DNA from: an uncultured Sulfolobales archaeon
GTDB lineage: Archaea > Thermoproteota > Thermoprotei_A > Sulfolobales > NBVN01
Reading direction: 5' to 3'
DNA length: 58,869 nt
Assembly (NCBI GenBank): GCA_937949785.1
Contig: CALEDH010000002.1
Span: 1-58,869, forward strand
Shown in pieces: positions 1 through 9,409 of the stretch (positions are counted from its first letter, which is position 1; each line of letters opens with the position of its first letter). The notes beneath the pieces were generated by a model. The model worked only from the letters and a program-made list of their open reading frames with translations, had not been told where the DNA came from and did not search any database. A program made the position numbers and the translations under genes.

Positions 1-1
1 T

Positions 2-859
2 ATAGTGGCTGTGATGATGTGGTCGCCGGTAACAGCAGCATTCATAGCTATGTTCATAACGATAGCTTTAAGCTTTGTGAGGAGGGAGACGTGGATGACG
101 CCGAAGAAAATATTTACAGCTCTAGCGAAAGGAGCTGAGGAAGCGGTTTCTATATTGGTTTTAGGTGCTGCTGCTGGCATGGTTATAGGTTCTATCTCAT
201 TTTCAGGCGTTGGGCTTAGGCTAAGTAGTTTAGTACTTGAAGCTTCTATGGGTATAGTAACCATAGCACTTGCTTATGTAGCTGTGTTAACTTTAATTAT
301 GGGTATGGGTGTCCCTACTACTGCAGCATATGTGATGACCGCGGCACTATCAGTTCCAGCACTATCTAGATTAGGGGTTGACACGTTTTTAGCGCATTTC
401 TTCGTGTTCTACTATGCGACGATATCAGCTATAACCCCGCCAGTAGCTTTAGCAGCCTACGCAGCAGCATCGATAGCTAAGGATAATCCTATGAGGGTGG
501 GCTTCCTATCATCTAGGCTTGGATTTGCAGCAATTATACTGCCTTTCATCATGATCTTCAAACCAGGATTACTATTAGTTATTAAGACGCCTATTCCAAT
601 AGTCATTGAAAACATTGTTACTGCGTTCATCGCCGCATATGCGTTGGCCATGGCTTTTGAAGGGTATTATAAGTCATATATGAATATATTTGAGAGGGCC
701 TTACTTATTGCTGGAGGACTACTACTATTCGCACCTACGGAAATTGAAATAGACCTCATAGCCATGCTGTTGATAGCTTTAGGAGTTGTAGTCCATAGGA
801 AAAGGGTAGATAAGGCGTTAAAAAGTCAAGCAAGTTCTGATGAACAGAAAACTAGTTAA
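2..859 (+). CDS. TRAP transporter fused permease, C-terminal part (5' truncated by window edge)
   Basis: The reading frame is open at the left edge, so only about 285 C-terminal residues are visible. Fused DctQM/TAXI-type permeases usually have 600-700 residues. The fragment is almost entirely hydrophobic, with around seven membrane segments. It carries the DctM-type signature GMGVPTTAAYV near residues 98-108 and a second conserved re-entrant stretch, ITPPVALAAYAAASIA, near 143-158. It would sit in the cytoplasmic membrane and use an ion gradient to import a carboxylate-type solute delivered by an extracellular TAXI/DctP protein, presumably encoded just outside the window. The short tail after the last helix (RKRVDKALKSQ...) is charged and cytoplasmic-like. 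Family is clear; substrate is not. Confidence 0.85.
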   Translation: MVAVMMWSPVTAAFIAMFITIALSFVRRETWMTPKKIFTALAKGAEEAVSILVLGAAAGMVIGSISFSGVGLRLSSLVLEASMGIVTIALAYVAVLTLIMGMGVPTTAAYVMTAALSVPALSRLGVDTFLAHFFVFYYATISAITPPVALAAYAAASIAKDNPMRVGFLSSRLGFAAIILPFIMIFKPGLLLVIKTPIPIVIENIVTAFIAAYALAMAFEGYYKSYMNIFERALLIAGGLLLFAPTEIEIDLIAMLLIALGVVVHRKRVDKALKSQASSDEQKTS

Positions 860-1032
860 AGTATTTCCAACCCTCCCAGAACAATTGAGCGTTTTTCAAT
901 GCGATCTTAACTCCTAAACCTTAACTATGCTTATGTTATTAGGTATTTAACTCTTAACCCCCCTGGAGGTATGGCCATCATACTACTAAGATGAGGTTAG
1001 GTAGGACTTAATGGTTGGAGTGGACTTATTAG

Positions 1033-2034
1033 CTATCTTAGCGATTCTCTTAATTCGTTAGCAGAGTCTTCAGGGCTTGAAGCGATTACGTACGCGTTCC
1101 CACCTTTTTCTAAACCGCCCCAGAGGGTTGTTATCGGTAACACCTCTAAGTGCCAGTGGTAGTAACTCTTATGTTTACTTCCCTTAGGTGACATATGTAG
1201 CCAGAAGTTAAGGTTTATAGTGCCTAGGCACTTGCTATAGGCGTTCATCAACTTACTAAACGCGTCGGCGAAGGCTGAGGTTTCCCCATCACTTAATTTA
1301 AGCGGGTCTGACATATGTTTAAGCGGTAGTATCCATGCCTCATAAGAGTTTCTGGGGGCGTATGAGGTAATTACAGCAAACTCTCCGTTCATATATATGA
1401 GTCTAGGGGAGCTTACCTCCCCTTCTAGCAACTTGCAGTATGGGCAATTACCTAACTTACCATATATAGCTTTAGAGTATCTAAGCTCTTCATAGACGCT
1501 TGGTAATATAGTTGAAGTAGCTACTAACTGCATATGTGGGTGTGGTAGGCTAGCACCACCACCTCCTCCGAAGTTTTTAAATAGGTAGGCATGCCTGATA
1601 CTGGGATCGTTATATAGTTCTTTAATTCTATGGAAGACAGCGAGGAATGCTAACCTTAAATGCTCTACTGACATGTCGTAGATGTTAACATTATGTTCTG
1701 GATGTTCTATAACTACTTCATGGTAGCCATACGCGTTAGGACTTTCTCTAGTGAAGATAGGGTATTTATTAGGGACAATCCTAACCAGCCAATCCCCAAC
1801 CGTAGAGTTTAAGCTATCTCTAAGGAACTTTAAACACCCTCCTTCATACTTAACCACTAGAGTTGCTGGAGGTGTCATCTCCTCATTACCCCGGCAGAAA
1901 GGACATTTGCTAATGTTTAAGGTCTCATGCCTTACAAAAGTCAGCTCTTTAGGTCTTAAACCTCTGATAGGGGATATTATACTGACCCTACTACGCACTA
2001 TAGGGTCTCTCCTAACCTCACTTAACGTTACCAC
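1033..2034 (-). CDS. galT: Galactose-1-phosphate uridylyltransferase
   Basis: At 333 residues this matches the normal GalT length. It would transfer UMP from UDP-glucose to galactose-1-phosphate in the Leloir pathway. The catalytic HPHMQ motif is at residues 165-169, with His167 as the likely nucleophile; an N-terminal CPFC (44-47) and a second CPYC (197-200) are likely zinc ligands. The C-terminal YYHWHLEVLP also matches the family. GTG is the start. It is transcribed convergently with the TRAP permease and tandemly with the downstream-lying MFS gene. Archaeal members may use other hexose-1-phosphates, so substrate specificity is inferred. Confidence 0.9.
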   Translation of the reverse strand: MVTLSEVRRDPIVRSRVSIISPIRGLRPKELTFVRHETLNISKCPFCRGNEEMTPPATLVVKYEGGCLKFLRDSLNSTVGDWLVRIVPNKYPIFTRESPNAYGYHEVVIEHPEHNVNIYDMSVEHLRLAFLAVFHRIKELYNDPSIRHAYLFKNFGGGGGASLPHPHMQLVATSTILPSVYEELRYSKAIYGKLGNCPYCKLLEGEVSSPRLIYMNGEFAVITSYAPRNSYEAWILPLKHMSDPLKLSDGETSAFADAFSKLMNAYSKCLGTINLNFWLHMSPKGSKHKSYYHWHLEVLPITTLWGGLEKGGNAYVIASSPEDSANELRESLR

Positions 2035-2123
2035 CTAGATATTCCTTAAATAATCTGCATTAAAAGATAAACTACACATCCCACTTCTAGCAGAGTTCTC
2101 TATAACGTGTTTAGGATTTTGCT

Positions 2124-3278
2124 CTACATAGAGTTAGTGCTACGTCTAACTAATACTGAAAGTAATATCAATGCTATAACCTCACTCACAGTTATAAAGC
2201 CTATGACTAAGTACCAGGAAATGCTGTAGATAAATGCTATTATTAGGGAACTTAACATCCAGAAAACACCTATAGCTAGGTTAAAGACACCGTAGGCAAA
2301 CGCCATACTAGCTGGTTCGACTAGGTCTGCTACTGCAGCCCTCATAATCGTTTCGTTGGCGGACATCGTAATACCCCATAGGACTGCGGTAAGTGTTAAT
2401 GATATAGGGTCTGAGAACGTCAACATGATAGGTATTAAAACCGTTATTAACGGCGTAAGGAGTAGCGATTTTAAACCTACCCTATCGTAGAGCACTCCTA
2501 TAGGTATGGCTATAACGGCATCTGCGATCATCGCAATACTGTAAGCCAGTGCTATCTGATAGTCCGGTAAGACACCGCTAGATCTGATGTGATATGCTAT
2601 TAACGACCAATGTATAAATCCTAAGGAGAATAACGATATAGCTAGTATATAGAGAAGTAGGTGGTGGGGTATGACCCCCTTCATAGGTACGTCTCTAACC
2701 GCCTTAACGTGCGGGTAGTTTAAGTAGGCTGATGTGAGGAACGCTATTGAAATTATGGCTGGTATTATCATTAGCGAATATGTATATTGGTAGTTATTAG
2801 TTGTGAGTAGAGCCCACCCGATAAGTATGGGACCTATGAACGCACCTACCTGGTCTAAAAGTTCATGAATTCCGAATCCCTTACCCCTACCTATACCCTC
2901 AGTTAACTCAGCTAGTATTACATCTCTTACAGGGGTTCTTAATCCCTTACCTACCCTCTCAGTGAGAACTAACAGTATAATTACGTCCCACCTACTGGTT
3001 AGCGCTAGAAGCGGTACGGCGAAATTAGTTAGATAGCCAACATATACTAATCCCCAAAAAATCTTAGCAGATCTAAACTTAGTCGCTATTAAACCACTTA
3101 AGAACCTTGCTAAGTACCCAGCAAATTCTGCAGCACTGGCTAATCCAGCAAAAACTATTGGCAGTCCTAGAAAACTGATATAAGAACCGATAACAGACCT
3201 CATCCCCTCATAACATATATCGGCAAATAATGAAACCATACTAAGGGATAGGAAGGCTATGATTAGTGGCTTCCTCAT
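2124..3278 (-). CDS. MFS transporter
   Basis: A 384-residue polytopic membrane protein with about 12 predicted helices in two six-helix halves. The cytoplasmic loop around residues 105-140 (GKGLRTPVRDVILAEL, then GFGIHELLDQVGAFIGP) resembles MFS carriers of the kind annotated as multidrug or sugar efflux. It is divergent from valS with a 66-nt shared promoter region and sits upstream of galT on the same strand, so a sugar-related substrate is possible but unproven. The ATG start at 3278 is followed directly by a hydrophobic first helix. Confidence 0.8.
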   Translation of the reverse strand: MRKPLIIAFLSLSMVSLFADICYEGMRSVIGSYISFLGLPIVFAGLASAAEFAGYLARFLSGLIATKFRSAKIFWGLVYVGYLTNFAVPLLALTSRWDVIILLVLTERVGKGLRTPVRDVILAELTEGIGRGKGFGIHELLDQVGAFIGPILIGWALLTTNNYQYTYSLMIIPAIISIAFLTSAYLNYPHVKAVRDVPMKGVIPHHLLLYILAISLFSLGFIHWSLIAYHIRSSGVLPDYQIALAYSIAMIADAVIAIPIGVLYDRVGLKSLLLTPLITVLIPIMLTFSDPISLTLTAVLWGITMSANETIMRAAVADLVEPASMAFAYGVFNLAIGVFWMLSSLIIAFIYSISWYLVIGFITVSEVIALILLSVLVRRSTNSM

Positions 3279-3344
3279 CTCTAGCGCCTCTGACCTAGAT
3301 TACGAGGACAATATTTAAAGTTTAATTAGTTAAAGTAGTCTTAG

Positions 3345-5789
3345 GTGGTCTTCATAGCTACTCTGAGGCCTAAGTTCAACGTAACTAGATGGAGTGTTAG
3401 CAACGAGTTAGAGTTAATTAAGTTGTGGGAATCAGAAGGTATTTACAGGCAGGAGGTAGACCTCAGCGATGAGAAGGTCATAGTGATTGACACGCCTCCC
3501 CCATACCCGTCTGGTAAGTGGGGTGTGGCGCAAGCAGCTCATTACGCTCAAATAGACATGATTGCCAGGTTCTTCAGAATGACCGGGTATAAGGTATTAG
3601 TCCCATTTTATGCTGACCGCAATGGCCTTCCAGTAGAGGTAGCTGTTGAGAAGAGGTTTAACATAACTGCAGCTGAGCTAGCTAAAACGCGGGAAGGTAG
3701 GGTTAAGTTTATCGATATGTGTAGGAGTGTCTTAGATGAGCTTGAGGGAGATTTAGTTAATGTTTGGATGAGGATTGGGTGTTCCTTCAACTATTGGAGG
3801 TCTGGAACAGACTCCGAAAGTTATAGAAGGTTAACTCAGACCACTTTTATAGAGTTGTGGAATAAAGGTCTAATGTACGTATCTGAAAGACCTGTGAGCT
3901 GGTGTCCTAGGTGTAGGACTTCATTAGCTGAAGCTGAGGTTGAGTTCGTTGAAGAGAAAGCCAAGCTATACTACATAAAGTTCTACATTAATGGTAGTGA
4001 TAGGTACGTAGTGATAGCTACCTCAAGACCTGAACTTATAGGTGCTTGTGACGCCGTAATTTACAATCCAGACGATGAGAGGTATAAACACCTAAGGGGT
4101 AGGGAGTTAGTCCTACCAATTTACGGTAGGACGATACCGGTCTTAGAACATAGTTATGCAAAACCAGAATTTGGCACAGGCTTAGTGATGATATGTAGTT
4201 ACGGAGATATAAATGATGTAAGGCTCTTCAGAGAGTTAGGCCTTACCCCTAGGATCTTAATTAACGTAGATGGGGTTATGAATGAAAACGCAGGTGAGTT
4301 CCTTAAAGGACTTCCAGTTAGGGAGGCTAAGAAGAAGATAGTTGAGGTGCTGCAGGCTAATGGATATATTGTTAGGTCTGAGGAGTACGTACATGAAATA
4401 CCGGTATGTTGGAGGTGTAAAACCCCGGTAGAGTACATTCATATGGAGGAGTACTTCCTGAAGCAATTAGAGTTTAAGGATAAGTTATTAAGGCTTATAG
4501 ATGAGATGGAATTTAAGCCTGAGGAGCATAAGGTCAAGTTAATTAATTGGGTAAACTCCATTACTATGGACTGGCCTATCTCAAGGTCTAGATTCTACGG
4601 CACTGAAATCCCTGTATGGATCTGCAGTAATTGCTGGAGTAGGATAGTTCCAGAGCCGACTAGGTATTACAGACCTTGGGCTGAGGAAGCCCCAGTTGAT
4701 AGATGTCCTAAGTGTAACGCGCCTAGGGAATTACTAGTAGGTGAGGTGAAAACTTTTGACACATGGTTTGACTCCTCAGTAAGCCCCCTCTACGTTTCTG
4801 GGTACTTAAACAACAAAGAATTATCTATTAAGGCGTTGTCCAATGCTGTGAGGCCTCAGGGATATGACATAATAAGGACTTGGCTTTACTACACCATACT
4901 TAGGGTTTACCAGTTAGTTAATAGGCCAGCATTTAAGTGGGTCAGGATCAGTGGTATGGGGCTCGATGAGAAGGGGGAGGCTATGCATAAGAGTAAGGGC
5001 AACGTCATATATCCAGAACAATTCGTTGAGAAGTACGGCGCTGATGCGTTCAGGTACTGGGCAGCTGCTGCCTCACGTCTGGGAAGCGACTACCGGTGGT
5101 CTGAAAAGTTGATTAAGACCGGAACATTCTTCATCACCAAGCTGATTAACATTGCTAGGTTCATATCAACGTTCCCTGAGGTTAACGGCGGGTTTAAGCT
5201 AAGACCTATAGATGAGGCAATGTTAAATTACCTGTATAGGATATCTGAGGAGGTCATCAACGCTTATAACAACTTAGACGTCTACGAACCTATAAATAAG
5301 CTATACAGTCTTACCTGGGATGTGTTCGCATCAAACTATGTTGAGGCAGTGAAGATACGTGCATACGGCTTAGGGAATTACGTAGAAGATGAGGTAAGAG
5401 GTGCTTGGTACGTGCTACATAAAACCCTAAGGACTATTCTTAAATTGCTCGCACCTATACTTCCGTTCACAACAGATTATATATGGAGGAATCTCTACGA
5501 TGTTAAAGGTGTGCATGTCCAGCTAATAGACGTTAAAGAGATACGTTATGAGACTCAGCATAAAGATCTAATACCTAAGCTAGTAGTAGTTAACTCGCTG
5601 ATTTGGAAGTATAAGAAGGAGAACAACATTAGGTTCTCTGAAAACCTTAACGCAAGACTCTATATTCCTAGGGACGTAGAGCATCTTGCTGAGGAGCTCA
5701 AAGATCTCCATAAGTTCTCAGAGGTAGTTGTAGGACCTCCTGAGGGCAATTTTATATCTTTAGGTAATGAGGTCTACGTTAAGTTTTAA
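3345..5789 (+). CDS. valS: Valyl-tRNA synthetase
   Basis: 814-residue class I aminoacyl-tRNA synthetase that charges tRNA-Val in the cytosol. The N-terminal DTPPPYPSGKW block, the ADRNGLPVEVAVEKR segment, the zinc-ribbon cysteines (CPRC near 190; CWRC near 360; CPKC later), the editing domain and a MHKSKGN form of the KMSKS loop near 548-553 all fit archaeal ValRS. Oddity: the HIGH region after PSGKW reads GVAQAAHY where the family has an H-x-G-type signature, so the first histidine is replaced by Gly. GTG start at 3345; an AT-rich TATA-like stretch (atatttaaag, 3311-3320) lies about 30 nt upstream, suggesting a nearly leaderless message. The ROK gene follows after 27 nt. Confidence 0.9.
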   Translation: MVFIATLRPKFNVTRWSVSNELELIKLWESEGIYRQEVDLSDEKVIVIDTPPPYPSGKWGVAQAAHYAQIDMIARFFRMTGYKVLVPFYADRNGLPVEVAVEKRFNITAAELAKTREGRVKFIDMCRSVLDELEGDLVNVWMRIGCSFNYWRSGTDSESYRRLTQTTFIELWNKGLMYVSERPVSWCPRCRTSLAEAEVEFVEEKAKLYYIKFYINGSDRYVVIATSRPELIGACDAVIYNPDDERYKHLRGRELVLPIYGRTIPVLEHSYAKPEFGTGLVMICSYGDINDVRLFRELGLTPRILINVDGVMNENAGEFLKGLPVREAKKKIVEVLQANGYIVRSEEYVHEIPVCWRCKTPVEYIHMEEYFLKQLEFKDKLLRLIDEMEFKPEEHKVKLINWVNSITMDWPISRSRFYGTEIPVWICSNCWSRIVPEPTRYYRPWAEEAPVDRCPKCNAPRELLVGEVKTFDTWFDSSVSPLYVSGYLNNKELSIKALSNAVRPQGYDIIRTWLYYTILRVYQLVNRPAFKWVRISGMGLDEKGEAMHKSKGNVIYPEQFVEKYGADAFRYWAAAASRLGSDYRWSEKLIKTGTFFITKLINIARFISTFPEVNGGFKLRPIDEAMLNYLYRISEEVINAYNNLDVYEPINKLYSLTWDVFASNYVEAVKIRAYGLGNYVEDEVRGAWYVLHKTLRTILKLLAPILPFTTDYIWRNLYDVKGVHVQLIDVKEIRYETQHKDLIPKLVVVNSLIWKYKKENNIRFSENLNARLYIPRDVEHLAEELKDLHKFSEVVVGPPEGNFISLGNEVYVKF

Positions 5790-5816
5790 GTGATAACGTT
5801 TTTAAACGGGATGTAG

Positions 5817-6806
5817 ATGAAGTACGTTGTTGGTGTTGACGTCGGCGCTACGAACTTGAGGGTAGGCATCTACACCTTAGGATGTGAGCTTCTTAAATCT
5901 ACTATCGTAAAAACACCTACTGAGGGAGGTCCTGATAGGATCTCCGAGGTCATATACGAAGTAAGCATTAAGTTGTTTAACGTCTTAGGGTTAAGTAAAG
6001 GTCAGGTGGTAGGAATAGGTGTCGGTACCATAGGACCTCTCGACATTAAGAAGGGTGAAGTGATCAACACGCCGAACCTACCTATAAGGACTTTTAGGCT
6101 TAGGGAACCGTTGATGAGACTCTTCGATAACGACCGTGTCTTCGTGGTGAACGACTGCGTTGCAGGTGTTTGGGGTGAGAAGTTATTCGGCCACGGGCTT
6201 AATTACGGTAACACGGTATACTTAACGATTAGTACGGGGGTAGGTAGTGGTGTGATAGTCGACAATAATTTGCTTCTAGGTAAGGATGGAAATGCGCATG
6301 AAGTCGGACATATGGTAGTCAGATATGACGATAGCCTGAGATGTAGCTGTGGCGGCGTAGGTCATTGGGAGGCATATACGTCCGGTAAGGGAATCCCTAG
6401 GTTCGTCAAATATTATGTCGAGAAGGTCGGTTCTACTAGGGGAACTGCCCTACGTGAACTACTACTAAGTAACTCCCTCAGCCCTGAAAAGTTCTTCGAC
6501 CTAGTTAGAGGTGGGGATGGAGTAGCTAATGAGATATGCAATGAGATATGTAAAATAAACGCTGCAGGCCTAGCTAACATTATAAATGCCTACGACCCAG
6601 AACTAATAACCATCGGGGGTTCAGTAGCCCTAACCAACTACGAATTAATAATCCGACCAGCTATAAACTACCTACATATATATACTATAAATAGGGTTCC
6701 TGAGATAAAACCGACAAAACTAGGTAATGAGGTAGTTCTTAAAGGCGCTGCATCCTTAGTAATTAAACCACCTAAAAACCTACTTGAAATCTACGGCATA
6801 CCTTAA
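5817..6806 (+). CDS. ROK-family sugar kinase (glucokinase-type)
   Basis: 329 residues, the usual ROK length. The N-terminal phosphate-binding loop VGVDVGATNLRVGIY is at 5-19, the catalytic Asp is D113 in VNDC, the sugar-binding EVGH is at 162-165, and the ROK zinc site CSCGGVGHWE is at 176-185. It would phosphorylate glucose or a related hexose with ATP in the cytosol. Only 27 nt separate it from valS, so the two may be cotranscribed. With galT nearby it fits a hexose-utilisation context. Exact sugar specificity cannot be read from sequence. Confidence 0.88.
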   Translation: MKYVVGVDVGATNLRVGIYTLGCELLKSTIVKTPTEGGPDRISEVIYEVSIKLFNVLGLSKGQVVGIGVGTIGPLDIKKGEVINTPNLPIRTFRLREPLMRLFDNDRVFVVNDCVAGVWGEKLFGHGLNYGNTVYLTISTGVGSGVIVDNNLLLGKDGNAHEVGHMVVRYDDSLRCSCGGVGHWEAYTSGKGIPRFVKYYVEKVGSTRGTALRELLLSNSLSPEKFFDLVRGGDGVANEICNEICKINAAGLANIINAYDPELITIGGSVALTNYELIIRPAINYLHIYTINRVPEIKPTKLGNEVVLKGAASLVIKPPKNLLEIYGIP

Positions 6807-7110
6807 CCGATGTATTAAATCTACAGTGGTTAACTAGAAGCATTCGGGTTTGCTGAGGCCCTACGTAGAACTGGTTCTGAGCTACGTGGTCTTTAGTGGA
6901 CTTACGCAGTTCTTAGGATTCACCGGCCTTACCCTGCCATAGTTAACCTCACCATCAACGCCTAAAACCATCTATGACTATTAAATCTCTCTGTCGTAAA
7001 ACTGTGGCTGTGGTGATAGTAGGTAAATCCTTAACTTATTTGTATTGTTTTAATACGTAGTTTAAAATTTATAAAAATGTAGGATTTAAATTTTCTATTA
7101 GTGATGTGAA
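6807..7110. other. 304-nt gene-free spacer with dispersed motif copy A
   Basis: No convincing open frame is seen. The spacer contains the dispersed TTCTGAGCTACGT motif (6873-6891), preceded by an imperfect inverted copy of its core (ctacgtagaac, 6861-6871), which could fold into a bulged hairpin. Near its right end an AT-rich stretch (tttaaaatttataaaaa) probably provides the promoter of the aminopeptidase gene. Confidence 0.6.
6861..6891 (+). repeat. Dispersed intergenic motif, copy A (with inverted arm)
   Basis: Core ggttctgagctacgtggtc at 6873-6891. The left arm ctacgtagaac (6861-6871) is an imperfect inverted match to gttct/ctacgtgg. The same core recurs near 17012, 26596, 33937 and 47858, always in long gene-free spacers and always in this orientation. 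Confidence 0.5.
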
Positions 7111-8208
7111 ATGCTTAATAAGTTCGCAAAGTTGGTGGTGAATTACTGTATTAAAGCTTTAAGAGGTGATGAGGTTAGGATATCGGCTACGTATGAAGCT
7201 ATGCCATTGGTAAGAGAGCTGTGGGCGGAGCTTGTTAGGGTTGGTGCATATCCGCACTTTAAGCTAGTTGATGAGTTGTTAGATGAGGTCTTCTACAGGT
7301 ATTCTGGTGATGAATTACTTAGATATGTTTCGAAGGTTGAGATGTATACGTATGAGAACATAGATGCTATGATATCAGTGATCTCAAGCACTCATACTAA
7401 GCATTTAATAAACGTAGATCCGGAGCGGATGAAGATAAGGTCCCAGGCTTTAAGAGGTTTAAATGAGACGTTTTTAAGGAGGGATCATGAGGGAAGTCTT
7501 AGGTGGACTGCAACAATATATCCTACTAGGGCATTAGCTCAGGAGGCTAGTATGTCGTTAATGGTGTATGAGGACTTCATCTATAGGGCGTTAAAGCTTT
7601 ATGAGGAGGATGTTATTAGTGCTTGGATTAATCAGGCTGGGTATCAAGGTAGGGTAGTTAACCTGCTGGGAAGTGTTAGTGAGCTTAGGTTTTTAGGTGA
7701 TGGTGTAGACCTATCGTTAAGGGTTGATGGTAGGAAATGGGTTAACGACGATGGGAAGAAGAACATGCCTGGAGGGGAGGTCTACACAGCACCTATCGAA
7801 GATAGTGTTGATGGTTTCATAGCATTTACGTACCCAGCTATATGGAGGGGGGTTGAAGTAGAGGGGATTAAGCTTGTGTTTAGACGTGGTGTAGTTGTTG
7901 ATGCAAACGCTGTTAGGGGTGAGGAATTCCTTAAGAAAATTTTAGATGTTGATGAGGGTTCTAGAAGGGTTGGTGAGATTGCCTTTGGACTTAACTATGG
8001 AATTAACTCCTTCACCAAGCAAATATTACTGGATGAAAAGATAGGTGGTACCGTACACCTAGCTTTAGGGTCTGCTTACTCAATTACTGGCGGGGTCAAT
8101 AAATCAGCAATACATTGGGATCTGATAAAGGATATGAGGAGTGGTAAGGTATTTGCAGACGGAGATTTAATATACTCTGACGGCAGATTCTTAAGTGATG
8201 TGATATGA
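7111..8208 (+). CDS. M29-family metallo-aminopeptidase (thermophilic AmpS/PepS type)
   Basis: 365 residues, close to the family length of 370-410. The C-terminal metal-binding region is well conserved: GLNYGINSFTKQILLDEKIGGTVHLALG, then AIHWDLIKDM and FADGDLIYSDG, supplying the Glu, His and Asp ligands of the dinuclear centre. It would release N-terminal amino acids from peptides in the cytosol. The ATG start at 7111 follows an AT-rich promoter. Its stop overlaps the start of ribC by 4 nt, so the two genes are translationally coupled although functionally unrelated. Confidence 0.88.
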   Translation: MLNKFAKLVVNYCIKALRGDEVRISATYEAMPLVRELWAELVRVGAYPHFKLVDELLDEVFYRYSGDELLRYVSKVEMYTYENIDAMISVISSTHTKHLINVDPERMKIRSQALRGLNETFLRRDHEGSLRWTATIYPTRALAQEASMSLMVYEDFIYRALKLYEEDVISAWINQAGYQGRVVNLLGSVSELRFLGDGVDLSLRVDGRKWVNDDGKKNMPGGEVYTAPIEDSVDGFIAFTYPAIWRGVEVEGIKLVFRRGVVVDANAVRGEEFLKKILDVDEGSRRVGEIAFGLNYGINSFTKQILLDEKIGGTVHLALGSAYSITGGVNKSAIHWDLIKDMRSGKVFADGDLIYSDGRFLSDVI

Positions 8209-8675
8209 TTAACGTTGGTATAGTTGACACAACCTTTGCACGAGTTGATATGGGTTCTATCGCGGAAAAGGTTTTAAGAGAATCCCTACCTAATGCTAAG
8301 ATATTTCGATATACAGTTCCGGGGATAAAGGATATACCAGTTGCGGCTAAGAAGCTTATAGAGGAATTAAGATGTGATGGTGTGATAACTTTAGGGTGGG
8401 TTGGTAAGACATTAACAGATAAGTTAAGCTATGTCTCTATGAGTGTTGGACTGCAGTTAGTTCAGTTAATGAGTGGTAAACACGTTATGGATGTCACTGT
8501 TCATGAGGATGAAGTCGAGGATGAATCAAAGCTATACGATATAGCAGTAGATAGGGTTAGGAAGCATACTTTAAACCTAGTTAAGCTATTAGTTGGTGGG
8601 GGTGAGGCCCTCAAACCATATGCTGGTAGGGGTCTGAGGCAGGGGATGCCTGACGTAGGGCCGTTAGCAATTTAG
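8205..8675 (+). CDS. ribC: Riboflavin synthase, archaeal type
   Basis: 156 residues, the typical length of the archaeal enzyme, which is related to lumazine synthase rather than to bacterial RibE. Diagnostic segments are VGIVDTTFARVDMGSIA (4-20), RYTVPGIKDIPVAAKKL (36-52), VTVHEDEVED and the terminal GRGLRQGMPDVGP. It dismutates two 6,7-dimethyl-8-ribityllumazine molecules to riboflavin. The ATGA overlap with the aminopeptidase shows one transcript. Other rib genes are not in the window. Confidence 0.92.
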   Translation: MINVGIVDTTFARVDMGSIAEKVLRESLPNAKIFRYTVPGIKDIPVAAKKLIEELRCDGVITLGWVGKTLTDKLSYVSMSVGLQLVQLMSGKHVMDVTVHEDEVEDESKLYDIAVDRVRKHTLNLVKLLVGGGEALKPYAGRGLRQGMPDVGPLAI

Positions 8676-8715
8676 TAGGTGATAATCTTAAAAACCCTCC
8701 TAAATGAGTTTTTAA

Positions 8716-9330
8716 ATGGGAGTAATCATTAAGGTGTTTAAAGAGTCTATGTTAAGCATAGCTTCATACATAGCTGGTTCTACAGATATGATAAAGGAAT
8801 ATCAGGTTGAGGAGTTCATAAAAGTACTCCTCGACATATACGCTAAAGGCGATAAAGTAGTTGTTGTAGGTGCTGGTCGGTCCGGACTTGTGGGCAGAGC
8901 TTTCGCCATGAGGTTAATGCATCTAGGATTTAACGTCTACGTGTTAGGTGATACCGTAGTACCTCCTCTACGTTCTAATGATTTAATGGTAGCGATTTCA
9001 GGTTCTGGTAGGACTAAACTGGTAATTTCAGTTGCTGAAGCCGCTAAGTCTGTTGGAAGTAGGATAGCAGCGTTGACAACCTACATTAACTCACCGCTCG
9101 CTAAGATATCAGATATAATTGTGGAGGTGCCTGGTAGGACTAAGATAAGCGATCAAAATGACTACTACTTAAGACAGTTGATGGGGATATATGAGTCGTT
9201 AGCTCCTTTAGGGACTTTATTTGAAGTAGTTGCGATGGTAATGCTTGACGCGATAATAGCTGAAATCATGGTTAGGTTAGGTAAGACTGAAGAAGACCTT
9301 AAGAGACTGCATGCAAATATAGAAATATAA
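8716..9330 (+). CDS. hxlB: 6-phospho-3-hexuloisomerase (SIS domain)
   Basis: 204-residue single SIS-domain protein. Key segments are VVVVGAGRSGLVGRAFAMRL (about 46-65), DTVVPPLRSNDLMVAISGSG and PGRTKISDQNDYY, matching PHI enzymes of the ribulose monophosphate pathway. In archaea lacking the oxidative pentose phosphate route the reverse reaction makes ribulose-5-phosphate for nucleotide synthesis. The partner hexulose-phosphate synthase is not adjacent here. ATG start at 8716 with AT-rich sequence (gtttttaa) just before it. Another SIS-domain isomerase is a less likely reading. Confidence 0.85.
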   Translation: MGVIIKVFKESMLSIASYIAGSTDMIKEYQVEEFIKVLLDIYAKGDKVVVVGAGRSGLVGRAFAMRLMHLGFNVYVLGDTVVPPLRSNDLMVAISGSGRTKLVISVAEAAKSVGSRIAALTTYINSPLAKISDIIVEVPGRTKISDQNDYYLRQLMGIYESLAPLGTLFEVVAMVMLDAIIAEIMVRLGKTEEDLKRLHANIEI

Positions 9331-9409
9331 TACTTACTGCTTACAGCTAGTCTAAACATATTAAGCCATTTCAACCTATTTTACCACCTAGGTTTTAATA
9401 TTCGGTGGT

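Noticed and set aside
1751-2038. Plus-strand ORF opposite galT, and similar antisense frames opposite valS, folP, the DHH pyrophosphatase, cstA and others
   Set aside because: Each lies within a well-supported gene on the other strand and shows no protein-like features of its own.
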